A stretch of 64,000 nucleotides of DNA, from contig NZ_JAHKJW010000007.1 of NCBI RefSeq assembly GCF_019710745.1, forward strand, positions 153,291-217,290. Reading direction: 5' to 3'. The notes under the pieces are model-generated. The model saw only the letters and a program-made list of their open reading frames with translations. It searched no databases and was not told the DNA's origin. A program made the position numbers and the translations under genes. Below, in pieces: positions 36,520 through 43,957 of this stretch (positions are counted from its first letter, which is position 1; each line of letters opens with the position of its first letter). This DNA comes from Streptomyces beigongshangae (GTDB lineage Bacteria > Actinomycetota > Actinomycetes > Streptomycetales > Streptomycetaceae).

Positions 36520-37349
36520 CAGGCGCCTCCCGTCCGCCCGGGGGTGAGCAGCAGGGCCGAGTAGCCGCGCTCCAGCGGGCTGTCGCCCACGTGTCCGGGC
36601 CCGCCCGCCGCGGCCAGTTCGTCCGGGGTGCCCTGGAAGACCAGCCGGCCCTCGGCGAAGAGCACCACGTCGGTGCAGGCGGCGGCGACGTCCTCCACCA
36701 GATGCGTCGAGACGACCACGCAGGTGTCCGTGCCCAGCTCCTGCAACAGCTTGCGGAAGCGCACCCGCTGGGCCGGGTCGAGACCGGCCGTGGGTTCGTC
36801 CAGGAGCAGGACCGCCGGATCGTTGACGACGGCCTGGGCGATCCCGGCCCTGCGCACCATGCCGCCCGACAGGGCCTTCATCCGCGTGTCGGCGCGGTCG
36901 GCGAGGCCGACCCGCTCGATCGCCCGCTGCACGGCGGCGGGGACGTCCGCCTTGGGGACCTCCTTCAGCCAGGCCATGTACTCCACGAACTCACGTACCG
37001 TGAAGCGCTTGTAGTAACCGAACTCCTGCGGCAGGTAGCCGATGCGGCGGCGCAGTGCCCGGTGTCCGCCCTGGCCTCCCACGGACTCGCCGAGCAGTTC
37101 CAGAGTGCCCCCGGCGGGGCGCAGCACCGTGGCCAGCGCCCGGATGAGGGTGGTCTTGCCGGCTCCGTTGGGGCCGAGCAGGCCGTGCACGCCGGTGCCC
37201 AGCGACAGGTCGAGCCCGTCGACGGCCATCCGGGTGCGGCCGGCCCGCACCTTCAGCCCCGTCGCCCGGATCTGCCAGGCGTAGGGGGCCGGTGCGAGGT
37301 CGGCCGCGTTCACCGCGGACATCACGTGGTGTTCCTTCCTGTCGGTCAT
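36516..37349 (-). CDS. ABC transporter ATP-binding protein
   Basis: 277 aa. Walker A GPNGAGKTT, Q-loop YLPQEF, signature LSGGM, Walker B VLLLDEPTAGLDP and the H-loop STH are all present, as in ABC-2-type exporters. The ATG at 37349 overlaps the anti-sigma stop (ATGA). An internal ATG at 37322 (reading MSAVNAADLAP) has AGGAAGGA upstream and could be the true start. It energises the permeases encoded downstream. Confidence 0.9.
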   Translation of the reverse strand: MTDRKEHHVMSAVNAADLAPAPYAWQIRATGLKVRAGRTRMAVDGLDLSLGTGVHGLLGPNGAGKTTLIRALATVLRPAGGTLELLGESVGGQGGHRALRRRIGYLPQEFGYYKRFTVREFVEYMAWLKEVPKADVPAAVQRAIERVGLADRADTRMKALSGGMVRRAGIAQAVVNDPAVLLLDEPTAGLDPAQRVRFRKLLQELGTDTCVVVSTHLVEDVAAACTDVVLFAEGRLVFQGTPDELAAAGGPGHVGDSPLERGYSALLLTPGRTGGAW

Positions 37350-38182
37350 CGATGGGCCCCCAGCTCGGCGTACGCGCCCCTGCGGGCGATCACGACACCG
37401 GTGGCGAGGGCGAGGATCAGTCCCCACACGGGCAGACCGTGGGTGTGGAGGACGAGGGGCGTACGGCTGGTGGCCAGGGCCGGTGCCAGGACCACGGCGG
37501 CCCACAGCGTCACCAGCGCGACGGCGGCGCGGGTCACGCCGATCACCGCGCCCAGCGCCAGGGTCGCCGAGGTGAGCGCCAGGCACGGGAGCAGCCACTG
37601 CGCGGCCGTCGTCCCCGTCAGCCGTCCGCCCGCAAGCAGCACGGGGACGACGACGGCGAGCACGGACGCGGTGCGCCGCAGCACCAGGGGCAGTCCCGCC
37701 CGTGGTGTGGACACCGTGAGCTCGTACGCCGGGTCCAGGCCGCGCGACCACGAGGCCGCGACGCCGAGGACGGGCAGGACGGGGGCGAGCAGGAGCAGCA
37801 GCGGCACCTCGCCGGGACCGGAGCCGTACCCCGTGCCGGGGCCGGCCAGGTCGAGCAGCAGCGCGAGCAGGGTCACGCTCATGACCATGGCCAGCCACGG
37901 CACCGTCGTGGGCGTCAGCCACGCCGACAGCCAGGCGGGCCGGCGCCGGCGGCGGGGCAGGCCGGCGGTGGCGGCCAGCCGGGGTTCGAGGCCGGTCCAC
38001 ACGGTGTCGACCAGCGCCGTCACGGCGGGTGCCCGGGCCGCGACGGCGGCCGACAGCCGCGCACGGCAGTCCCGGCACACCTCCAGATGGGCCTCCAGGG
38101 CCCACAGCTCGTCGGCGGCGATGTCCGGCCCGCCGTGCGCGTAGTCGTCGATGAGCCGCGCCGCCACGTGTTCCGCGCTCAT
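37346..38182 (-). CDS. Zinc-finger transmembrane anti-sigma factor
   Basis: 278 aa. An N-terminal ZAS motif, His32-x3-Cys36-x2-Cys39 in AHLEVCRDCR, binds the ECF sigma factor. It is followed by about six membrane helices (from residue 90), unlike the single helix of most anti-sigma factors, so it may itself sense membrane state. It overlaps the sigma gene and the ATPase gene by 4 bp each. Confidence 0.88.
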   Translation of the reverse strand: MSAEHVAARLIDDYAHGGPDIAADELWALEAHLEVCRDCRARLSAAVAARAPAVTALVDTVWTGLEPRLAATAGLPRRRRRPAWLSAWLTPTTVPWLAMVMSVTLLALLLDLAGPGTGYGSGPGEVPLLLLLAPVLPVLGVAASWSRGLDPAYELTVSTPRAGLPLVLRRTASVLAVVVPVLLAGGRLTGTTAAQWLLPCLALTSATLALGAVIGVTRAAVALVTLWAAVVLAPALATSRTPLVLHTHGLPVWGLILALATGVVIARRGAYAELGAHR

Positions 38183-38739
38183 GCCAGGGCCCTCCGCATC
38201 TCGGTCCGGGCCCGGCGGGCCCGGGTCTTGACCGTGCCCTCGGGCACGCCCAGCAGGACCGCGGTCTCCCGGACGGACAGCCCGTCGAGCACCATGGCCT
38301 GCAACACCTGTCCGAGTTCGGGCGCCAGGCGCCGCAGCGCGTCCCCGACGTCGCCCTCGACACCGGCCGCGAGCGCCTCCTCCTCGGCGGCGGGCGCCAC
38401 CGGCCACGGGGCCGCCGCGGGCGGCGGCTGCGCGTGGTGGGCCCTGCGCCGGAACGCGTCGACGAGACGGCGTGCCGCGATCGTCCACAGCCAGCCGACG
38501 GCGGTCCCGCCCACCGCGGCCCCGGCGAACGCGCCCGCCGCGCGCCACACCGCCAGGTACGTCTCCTGCATGACCTCGGCGACGATCTGCTCGTCGGCGC
38601 AGCGGCGCCGCAGCCGCACCGCCAACCACGGCGCGGTGCGCCGGTACAGCTCCTCGAACGCCGCGCGGTCGCCCTTGGCCACCAGCCGGACGAGACGTTC
38701 CTCGTCCGGCTCGCCCGGTGCCTTCCTCACTGATCTCAC
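38179..38739 (-). CDS. ECF RNA polymerase sigma factor
   Basis: 186 aa from a GTG at 38739; GTG codons at 38796 and 38730 are alternatives, none with a good Shine-Dalgarno, so the mRNA may be leaderless. Sigma region 2 (residues about 20-85, FEELYRRTAPWLAVRLRRRC and VMQETYLAVWRAAG) and region 4 (about 130-180, LSVRETAVLLGVPEGTVKTRARRA) are clear; regions 1.1 and 3 are absent. It is held inactive by the overlapping zinc anti-sigma factor and probably transcribes its own operon. ECF/anti-sigma/ABC operons are typically envelope- or antibiotic-stress systems. Confidence 0.88.
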   Translation of the reverse strand: MRSVRKAPGEPDEERLVRLVAKGDRAAFEELYRRTAPWLAVRLRRRCADEQIVAEVMQETYLAVWRAAGAFAGAAVGGTAVGWLWTIAARRLVDAFRRRAHHAQPPPAAAPWPVAPAAEEEALAAGVEGDVGDALRRLAPELGQVLQAMVLDGLSVRETAVLLGVPEGTVKTRARRARTEMRRALA

Positions 38740-38968
38740 ACCGGCTAGACGCCGGGCCCGGGCTCCGGGTTTTCGCCGGGACGTGATCCCCGTCACTCCG
38801 TGGCCGGTCGCCCGGCCGGGGCGCGTCCCGCCCCGCGTTAGGGGATCTGCATCACGGGTAGTCGGACGCCGGGCAGGGAGGGCTGTCGGCTGCCCGCGTG
38901 ATCACGTGTGGCGACCGGCCGGACATGCGGTGAGACTGGGGCGAGCGACGCCTGACGATGGGTGGGCC

Positions 38969-39487
38969 ATGTATACGGTTGAGGAAACGATCGAGGTCGC
39001 GGTTCCGGTGCGGACCGCGTACAACCAGTGGACCCAGTTCAAGGGCTTCCCCGGGTTCATGACCGTGGTGAAGAAGGTGGTCCAGGTCAGGCCGGCGCTC
39101 CTCACCTGGACGCTCGGGTTCGGCCCCGTGCACCGCGAGTTCCAGATCGAGATCGTGGAGCAGGAACCCGACTCGCACCTGACCTGGCAGGGCCTCGGAC
39201 GGCGTCCCGTCCACCGGGGAGAGGTGTCGTTCCGGCCCGGCACGGCGGGCGGTACGGCCGTCACCGTCCGGATCGAGATCGGTTCGCGGGGCGCCACCGG
39301 TGTGTTCGGCGGCCTTCCCCGGCTGGCCGGCCGTGTCGTGCGGACGGAGCTGACGCACTTCAAGGAGTACGTCGAAGGGCTCGGCGCGGAGAGCGGTGCC
39401 TGGCGCGGCGTCATCCGCGACGGGCGCGTACGGCCCCGGGAACCGAAGCCGGACCGGAGCCGCGCGGCCCACTGGCCCGTCGGCTGA
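38969..39487 (+). CDS. SRPBCC (polyketide cyclase-like) protein
   Basis: 172 aa. The START/SRPBCC fold is shown by the N-terminal EETIEVAVPVRTAYNQWTQFKGFPGFMTVVKKV and the C-terminal helix THFKEYVEGLG. Such proteins have a hydrophobic ligand cavity; these stand-alone actinomycete forms are often called cyclase/dehydrase but are not proven to be enzymes. It starts 38 bp before a molybdopterin oxidoreductase and is probably co-transcribed. The Shine-Dalgarno is weak (GGTGGG). Confidence 0.82.
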   Translation: MYTVEETIEVAVPVRTAYNQWTQFKGFPGFMTVVKKVVQVRPALLTWTLGFGPVHREFQIEIVEQEPDSHLTWQGLGRRPVHRGEVSFRPGTAGGTAVTVRIEIGSRGATGVFGGLPRLAGRVVRTELTHFKEYVEGLGAESGAWRGVIRDGRVRPREPKPDRSRAAHWPVG

Positions 39488-39525
39488 TTCCGCGAGCGGC
39501 AGCAGTGTGAGCGAGAGGCAACCTG

Positions 39526-41844
39526 ATGAAGAAGGCGCCCGGCGACGAGCCGAACGAGGCTCTGACCGTGTCATCGCCGAAGAAGTGGGCCGCGGGCGTG
39601 CCCGCGGTGGTGCACGCCCTGGAGTACTCCCTGGAGGAGACCTCCCCCGTGCGCACCGGGGAGACGCTGCTGACCATGAACCAGGTCGGCGGCATCGACT
39701 GCCCCGGGTGCGCGTGGGCGGATCCCGCGCCGGGGCACCGGCACCGCAACGAGTACTGCGAGAACGGCGCCAAGCACATCAACGACGAGGCCACGTCGCG
39801 GCGCGTCACCCCCGACTTCTTCCGCACGCACACGGTCTCCGAACTGGCCCGGCGGTCCGACCAGTGGCTGAACCAGCAGGGACGGCTCACCGAGCCCGTG
39901 GTCAAGCGGCCGGGCTCCGACTTCTACGAGCCGATCAGCTGGCACGACGCCTTCGGGCTGCTCGCCGGGGAGCTGAAGTCGCTGGACTCCCCCGACGAGG
40001 CCGTGTTCTACACCTCGGGCCGGGCCAGCAACGAGGCCGCGTTCCTCCTGCAGCTGTTCGCCAGGGCACTGGGCACCAACAACCTGCCCGACTGCAGCAA
40101 CCTGTGCCACGAGTCCAGCGGCTTCGCCCTGCACGAGACGCTGGGGACGGGCAAGGGAACGGTGAGCCTCGACGACCTGCACCACGCCGACCTGATCTTC
40201 GTCGTGGGGCAGAACCCCGGGAGCAACCATCCGCGCCAGTTGTCCGCGCTGGAGCAGGCCAAGCGGAACGGGGCCCGCATCATCGCGGTGAACCCCCTCC
40301 CGGAGGCCGGGCTGCTGAGGTTCAAGAACCCGCAGAAGCCCCGTGGGCTGATCGGGAAGGGCACCCAGATCGCCGACCGGTTCCTGCAGATCCGCAACGG
40401 CGGCGACCTCGCGCTGTTCCAGGGGATCAACCGGCTGCTGCTGGAGGCCGAGGACGCCCGGCCCGGCCGGGTGCTCGCCCATGACTTCATCCGCAGCGAC
40501 ACCAAGGGCTTCGAGGAGTTCGCCGCGCACGTCCGCACCGTCGGCTGGGACGACATCCTCGCCGCGACCGGTCTGACCCGCGAGGAGATCGAGCAGGTCC
40601 GGGACGAGGTGCTGCGCAGCGAACGCGTCATCGTCTGCTGGGCGATGGGGATCACCCAGCACAAGCACGCCGTCCCCACCATCCGGGAGATGGTCAACTT
40701 CCTGCTGCTGCGCGGGAACGTGGGCAGGGCCGGTACCGGCGCCTGCCCGGTGCGCGGGCACAGCAACGTGCAGGGCGACCGCACGATGGGCATCTGGGAA
40801 CAGATGCCGGACGACTTCCTGGACGCGCTCCAGGAGGAGTTCGGTTTCGACCCGCCGCGCGCCCACGGGCTGGACTCCGTGAACGCGATCAGGGCGATGC
40901 GTGAGGGCCGCGTCAAGTTCTTCCTCGCCCTGGCCGGCAACTTCGTCCGGGCCGCCCCGGACAGTGAGATCACCGAGGAGGCCATGCGCGGCTGCCGTCT
41001 GACGGCCCACATCTCGACCAAGCTCAACCGGTCCCACACGGTGTGCGGCGAGACCGCGCTCATCCTGCCGACCCTCGGCCGCACCGAGCGGGACGTCCAG
41101 GCCGACGGGGAGCAGTTCGTCACCGTCGAGAACTCGATGAGCGAGGTGCACACCTCCCACGGGCGCCTGCGGCCGTCGTCGCCGCTGCTGCTCAGCGAGA
41201 TCTCGATCCTGTGCCGGCTCGCCCGCCACACCCTCGGCGACGGCGTCGGCGACATCCCCTGGGACCGGTTCGAGGCCGACTACGGCGTGATCCGTGACAG
41301 CATCTCCCGCATCGTGCCGGGGCTGCACGACTTCAACCGGCGCGTGACGCGGCCCGGCGGCATCCAGCTGCCCAACGCGGTCAACGAGGGCGTCTACCAC
41401 AACGACGTCGGCAAGGCGCTGTTCACCGCCAACGCCTTCGAGATGCCGCGGGCCCCCGAGGGGCACCTGCTGCTGCAGACCCTCCGGTCCCACGACCAGT
41501 GGAACACCGTCCCCTACACGGCCGACGACCGCTACCGGGGCATCCGCGGAAGCCGCCGGGTGGTGCTCGTCAACCCGGAGGACGTGTCCGCGCTGGGTCT
41601 GGCCGAGGGGCAGTACGTCGACCTGGTCGGCGTGTGGGACGACGACACCGAGCGCCGCGCCGAGGGCTTCCGGGTCGTCCCCTATCCGACCGCGCGGGGC
41701 TGTGCGGCCGCGTACTACCCCGAGACCAACGTCCTGGTGCCGCTGGACAGCGTGGCCGACAAGAGCAACCAGCCGACGTCGAAGGGGATCGTGGTACGCC
41801 TGGAGCCCGCGGCGGCGCCGGTACCCGCGGCCGCCGGGAGCTGA
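39526..41844 (+). CDS. FdhF/YdeP-type molybdopterin oxidoreductase
   Basis: 772 aa. Fold of formate-dehydrogenase-like alpha subunits of the YdeP type, with the molybdopterin-binding segments VVGQNPGSNHPRQL, NVQGDRTMGIW and a C-terminal dinucleotide-binding domain (residues about 640-765). The N-terminus has Cys59-x2-Cys62 (IDCPGCAW) and Cys78, fewer Cys than a classical 4Fe-4S site. No selenocysteine or beta/gamma subunit gene is near. A reductase or oxidoreductase role, perhaps in acid or redox balance, is inferred only from YdeP. It marks the last ordinary gene before the polyene cluster. Confidence 0.85.
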   Translation: MKKAPGDEPNEALTVSSPKKWAAGVPAVVHALEYSLEETSPVRTGETLLTMNQVGGIDCPGCAWADPAPGHRHRNEYCENGAKHINDEATSRRVTPDFFRTHTVSELARRSDQWLNQQGRLTEPVVKRPGSDFYEPISWHDAFGLLAGELKSLDSPDEAVFYTSGRASNEAAFLLQLFARALGTNNLPDCSNLCHESSGFALHETLGTGKGTVSLDDLHHADLIFVVGQNPGSNHPRQLSALEQAKRNGARIIAVNPLPEAGLLRFKNPQKPRGLIGKGTQIADRFLQIRNGGDLALFQGINRLLLEAEDARPGRVLAHDFIRSDTKGFEEFAAHVRTVGWDDILAATGLTREEIEQVRDEVLRSERVIVCWAMGITQHKHAVPTIREMVNFLLLRGNVGRAGTGACPVRGHSNVQGDRTMGIWEQMPDDFLDALQEEFGFDPPRAHGLDSVNAIRAMREGRVKFFLALAGNFVRAAPDSEITEEAMRGCRLTAHISTKLNRSHTVCGETALILPTLGRTERDVQADGEQFVTVENSMSEVHTSHGRLRPSSPLLLSEISILCRLARHTLGDGVGDIPWDRFEADYGVIRDSISRIVPGLHDFNRRVTRPGGIQLPNAVNEGVYHNDVGKALFTANAFEMPRAPEGHLLLQTLRSHDQWNTVPYTADDRYRGIRGSRRVVLVNPEDVSALGLAEGQYVDLVGVWDDDTERRAEGFRVVPYPTARGCAAAYYPETNVLVPLDSVADKSNQPTSKGIVVRLEPAAAPVPAAAGS

Positions 41845-41927
41845 CCCCCGGGTGGGCGGCGGTCCGGGAGGTCCCGGGCCGCCGCCCGCTCATGGGAGGG
41901 CGGCCCGGTACCGCCGTCCGCCGTCCG

Positions 41928-42701
41928 TCAGAGCACGGTGGTGGGCAGCTCCCGGTAGAGGGTCGCGAGCCGTGTCACCTCCGGATGGGACGCGGGATAC
42001 TCCCGATGGTCGATGCGGGTGACGGGGCGGACGCCGACGGCGGCGTTGGTGGCGAACGCCGCCTCGCAGCCGTCCAGTCCGGACAGGTCGATCAGGTCCG
42101 TGGGGTCCTCCCCCGCGCGGCGCAGCAGGTGCCGGGTCGTGCCGGCGAGGATGTCTCCCCCGGGCCAGACGACTCGACCGTCGCGCACCAGGCCGAGGTT
42201 CCAGGTGCCGCCCTCCAGGATCTCCCCGTCGGGTCCCGTGAACAGCACGTCGTCGTAGCCGTCCCGCTGGGCCCGGCGGCGCAGTCGCAGCGCGGGACAC
42301 AGACCGACCGACTTGACCTCGGGCAGGTCGCGGCGGTGGGCCACGGTCCGTACCCGCAGGGGACCGGGGTCCGCCTCCGGGGCGGGCCGCGCGGTGACCA
42401 GGATCCGCGGACGGGCGTCCGCGGCGATGGTGGCGAGGTTCAGCGCGGGGTCGAACACGGTGACGCGGACGATCCTGCGGCCCCGGTCCGGTGCGGCCCG
42501 GCGGGCCAGGGCCCGTACGCGGTCCGGGTCGAGCGCCGTGTCGAAGAGGATCCGGCAGTCGCGGATCAGCCGCTCCAGGTGGAGGTCCAGGCCGCGCACC
42601 CGGCCGTCCTCCACCAGGAGGGTGGTGAAGTGGCCGTAGTTGGTCAGGGCCAGGGCCGTCAGGTCGTCGGGGGCCGCGGGCCCCCCGTCGATCTCGATCA
42701 T
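41928..42701 (-). CDS. pabC: 4-amino-4-deoxychorismate lyase (class IV PLP)
   Basis: 257 aa. Fold-type IV PLP enzyme with the Schiff-base Lys130 in LPEVKSVGL and the phosphate-binding segment GILEGGTWNLGLV. It should split aminodeoxychorismate into pyruvate and p-aminobenzoate. PabAB is encoded at 58434, so together they make the PABA starter unit of an aromatic heptaene. Position and orientation match pabC at the left edge of the FR-008/candicidin cluster. ATG start; the intergenic gap to fscRI is 52 bp on the same strand, so it may be co-transcribed. A branched-chain transaminase is excluded mainly by context. Confidence 0.8.
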   Translation of the reverse strand: MIEIDGGPAAPDDLTALALTNYGHFTTLLVEDGRVRGLDLHLERLIRDCRILFDTALDPDRVRALARRAAPDRGRRIVRVTVFDPALNLATIAADARPRILVTARPAPEADPGPLRVRTVAHRRDLPEVKSVGLCPALRLRRRAQRDGYDDVLFTGPDGEILEGGTWNLGLVRDGRVVWPGGDILAGTTRHLLRRAGEDPTDLIDLSGLDGCEAAFATNAAVGVRPVTRIDHREYPASHPEVTRLATLYRELPTTVL

Positions 42702-42753
42702 GGCGTCACCCTGTCGCGGTGGCCGCCGTCGTGCGGAAGGTGCGGTGGCCGTC

Positions 42754-43422
42754 TCACTTGATGAAGTCCTCGACGACCTTCGGCGGCCAGGTGCCGACCT
42801 TGAGCACGCCCATGGAGTAGGCGCGGGAGACGAGGGCGGCGCGGTTGGGGACCTTGAGCGCGCGCAGCAGGCCGGTGACGTGGTACTCGACGCCCTGGCG
42901 GCTGAGGTAGAGACGGGAGGCGAGGGGGATCGTGGAGACTCCGGCCGCTATGCCCTCCAGGATGCGGGCGTCGATCTCGCTGAGGAGCTTCTTGCGCGGC
43001 GCCATCACCTCCGGGGACCCGGCCCGCTCGTCCGCGGCGGACATCACCACGAGGATCGCCGCCACGTCGGGGGTGTGGCCGCCGCGGACCGCCATGGCGC
43101 TCAGCGGGAGCGTGGAGGTCGTGTTGTCCTGGCCGACCGCGATGACCTCCGTGGTGAACCTGTGCCGCTTGCCCTCCAGCATGCGCGAGAACTGCTGCAC
43201 GAGGGGCTGGCGGACGCTCGGGTGGATCAGGTCGCAGAAGTGCTTGCCGCAGAGAGGGGAGGCCGCTCCCCCGAAGCGGCGGTCGAACTCCTGGTTGACC
43301 TGCTGGACGGTGAGGGAGGTGTCGAGACAGGCCACGTAGGCACCGGCCCGGTCGAACCCCTCGGTGAGACCGTCGGCCGGCTCGGAGGAGCCGACCGGAC
43401 CGACGACGGGCGTGCGGTCCAT
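42754..43422 (-). CDS. fscRI: PAS-LuxR pathway regulator FscRI (PimM family)
   Basis: 222 aa from the ATG at 43422; TTG codons at 43458 and 43449, the latter with AAGAAGGG 11 nt upstream, are alternatives. An N-terminal PAS fold (about residues 30-135) is followed by a LuxR-type helix-turn-helix (about 155-215, IPLASRLYLSRQGVEYHVTGLLRALKVPNR) and the tail MGVLKVGTWPPKVV characteristic of polyene PAS-LuxR activators (PimM, PteF, AmphRIV). These bind a 16-bp palindrome (CTVGGGAWWTCCCBAG); candidate copies lie at 52885 and 60953. It should directly activate polyene structural genes. Confidence 0.9.
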   Translation of the reverse strand: MDRTPVVGPVGSSEPADGLTEGFDRAGAYVACLDTSLTVQQVNQEFDRRFGGAASPLCGKHFCDLIHPSVRQPLVQQFSRMLEGKRHRFTTEVIAVGQDNTTSTLPLSAMAVRGGHTPDVAAILVVMSAADERAGSPEVMAPRKKLLSEIDARILEGIAAGVSTIPLASRLYLSRQGVEYHVTGLLRALKVPNRAALVSRAYSMGVLKVGTWPPKVVEDFIK

Positions 43423-43659
43423 GAGCGTGGCGTGGGGGGTGGGCGACAAGGATCTCAAAACCCTTCTTGTTCTAGTTCATCACCGGGAGTAAGCAGATGA
43501 ATGCCCGGGAAATAAAAACCCGTGCCTCCCGGCCCTGCAGAAAAGGACACGACGGAAAGGAGATGCCGTGGATATTACGAAGGCGGGAGACGGCGGGTCA
43601 ACGCAACAGAGGTTTGACCAGCCAACACTGTGGTGACCCCTTCGGTAGGTACGGTCCCG

Positions 43660-43677
43660 CACCGAAACGTTTCGGTG
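43660..43677. promoter_or_regulatory. CACCGAAACGTTTCGGTG palindrome upstream of fscRI
   Basis: A perfect 18-bp palindrome about 240 bp upstream of fscRI. TTCGGT or ACCGAA words occur six or more times between 43640 and 43712, suggesting a multi-site operator for a dimeric regulator. The binder is unknown. Confidence 0.55.
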
Positions 43678-43682
43678 GGGTG

Positions 43683-43707
43683 GGGTTCGGTGCGGTATAC
43701 CGAACCC
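43683..43707. promoter_or_regulatory. GGGTTCGGT/ACCGAACCC inverted repeat upstream of fscRI
   Basis: Nine-base arms (43683-43691 and 43699-43707) around a 7-bp spacer, with a nested CGGTATACCG palindrome. It shares its half-site with the palindrome 6 bp away. Confidence 0.55.
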
Positions 43708-43904
43708 TTCGGCGGCCGACCGACCGGGAAAACCGGCAGAGAACCCAAATCACCCAACCGTCTGACAGAGCGGTTCCGTGCCCGCACGGACGGTCATCCT
43801 TCTCCTCGGGCGAAGATGACACCGTTTCACCTACGCGGCCCGGCGGTACCGGAGAGGGGCGGCCCCTGGACGCGGCCACATCCCGTACCGGCAAACGGAA
43901 ACGA

Positions 43905-43940
43905 CCGGGCCCTCCCCCGAATATGCGGAGGAGGGCCCGG
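43905..43940 (-). terminator. Terminator downstream of fscRII
   Basis: An 11-bp perfect stem (arms CCGGGCCCTCC and GGAGGGCCCGG) with a 14-nt loop, 18 bp past the fscRII stop, followed on the minus strand by TCGTTTCC. It suggests that fscRI has its own promoter. Confidence 0.7.
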
Positions 43941-43957
43941 AAAATTTCCCTTATGGC

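Larger units (their letters stand above)
43423..43957. other. 535-bp fscRI upstream region with palindromes
   Basis: Non-coding gap between the leftward fscRI and fscRII genes. It holds a terminator hairpin on the fscRII side and, nearer fscRI, two long inverted repeats built from TTCGGT/ACCGAA words. Short frames here lack Streptomyces codon bias and Shine-Dalgarno sites. Confidence 0.65.

Noticed and set aside
43936..43950. GGAAAATTTCC near the fscRII stop as a PAS-LuxR box
   Set aside because: The arms are one base too far apart for the CTVGGGAWWTCCCBAG consensus, and it lies at a gene end rather than a promoter.
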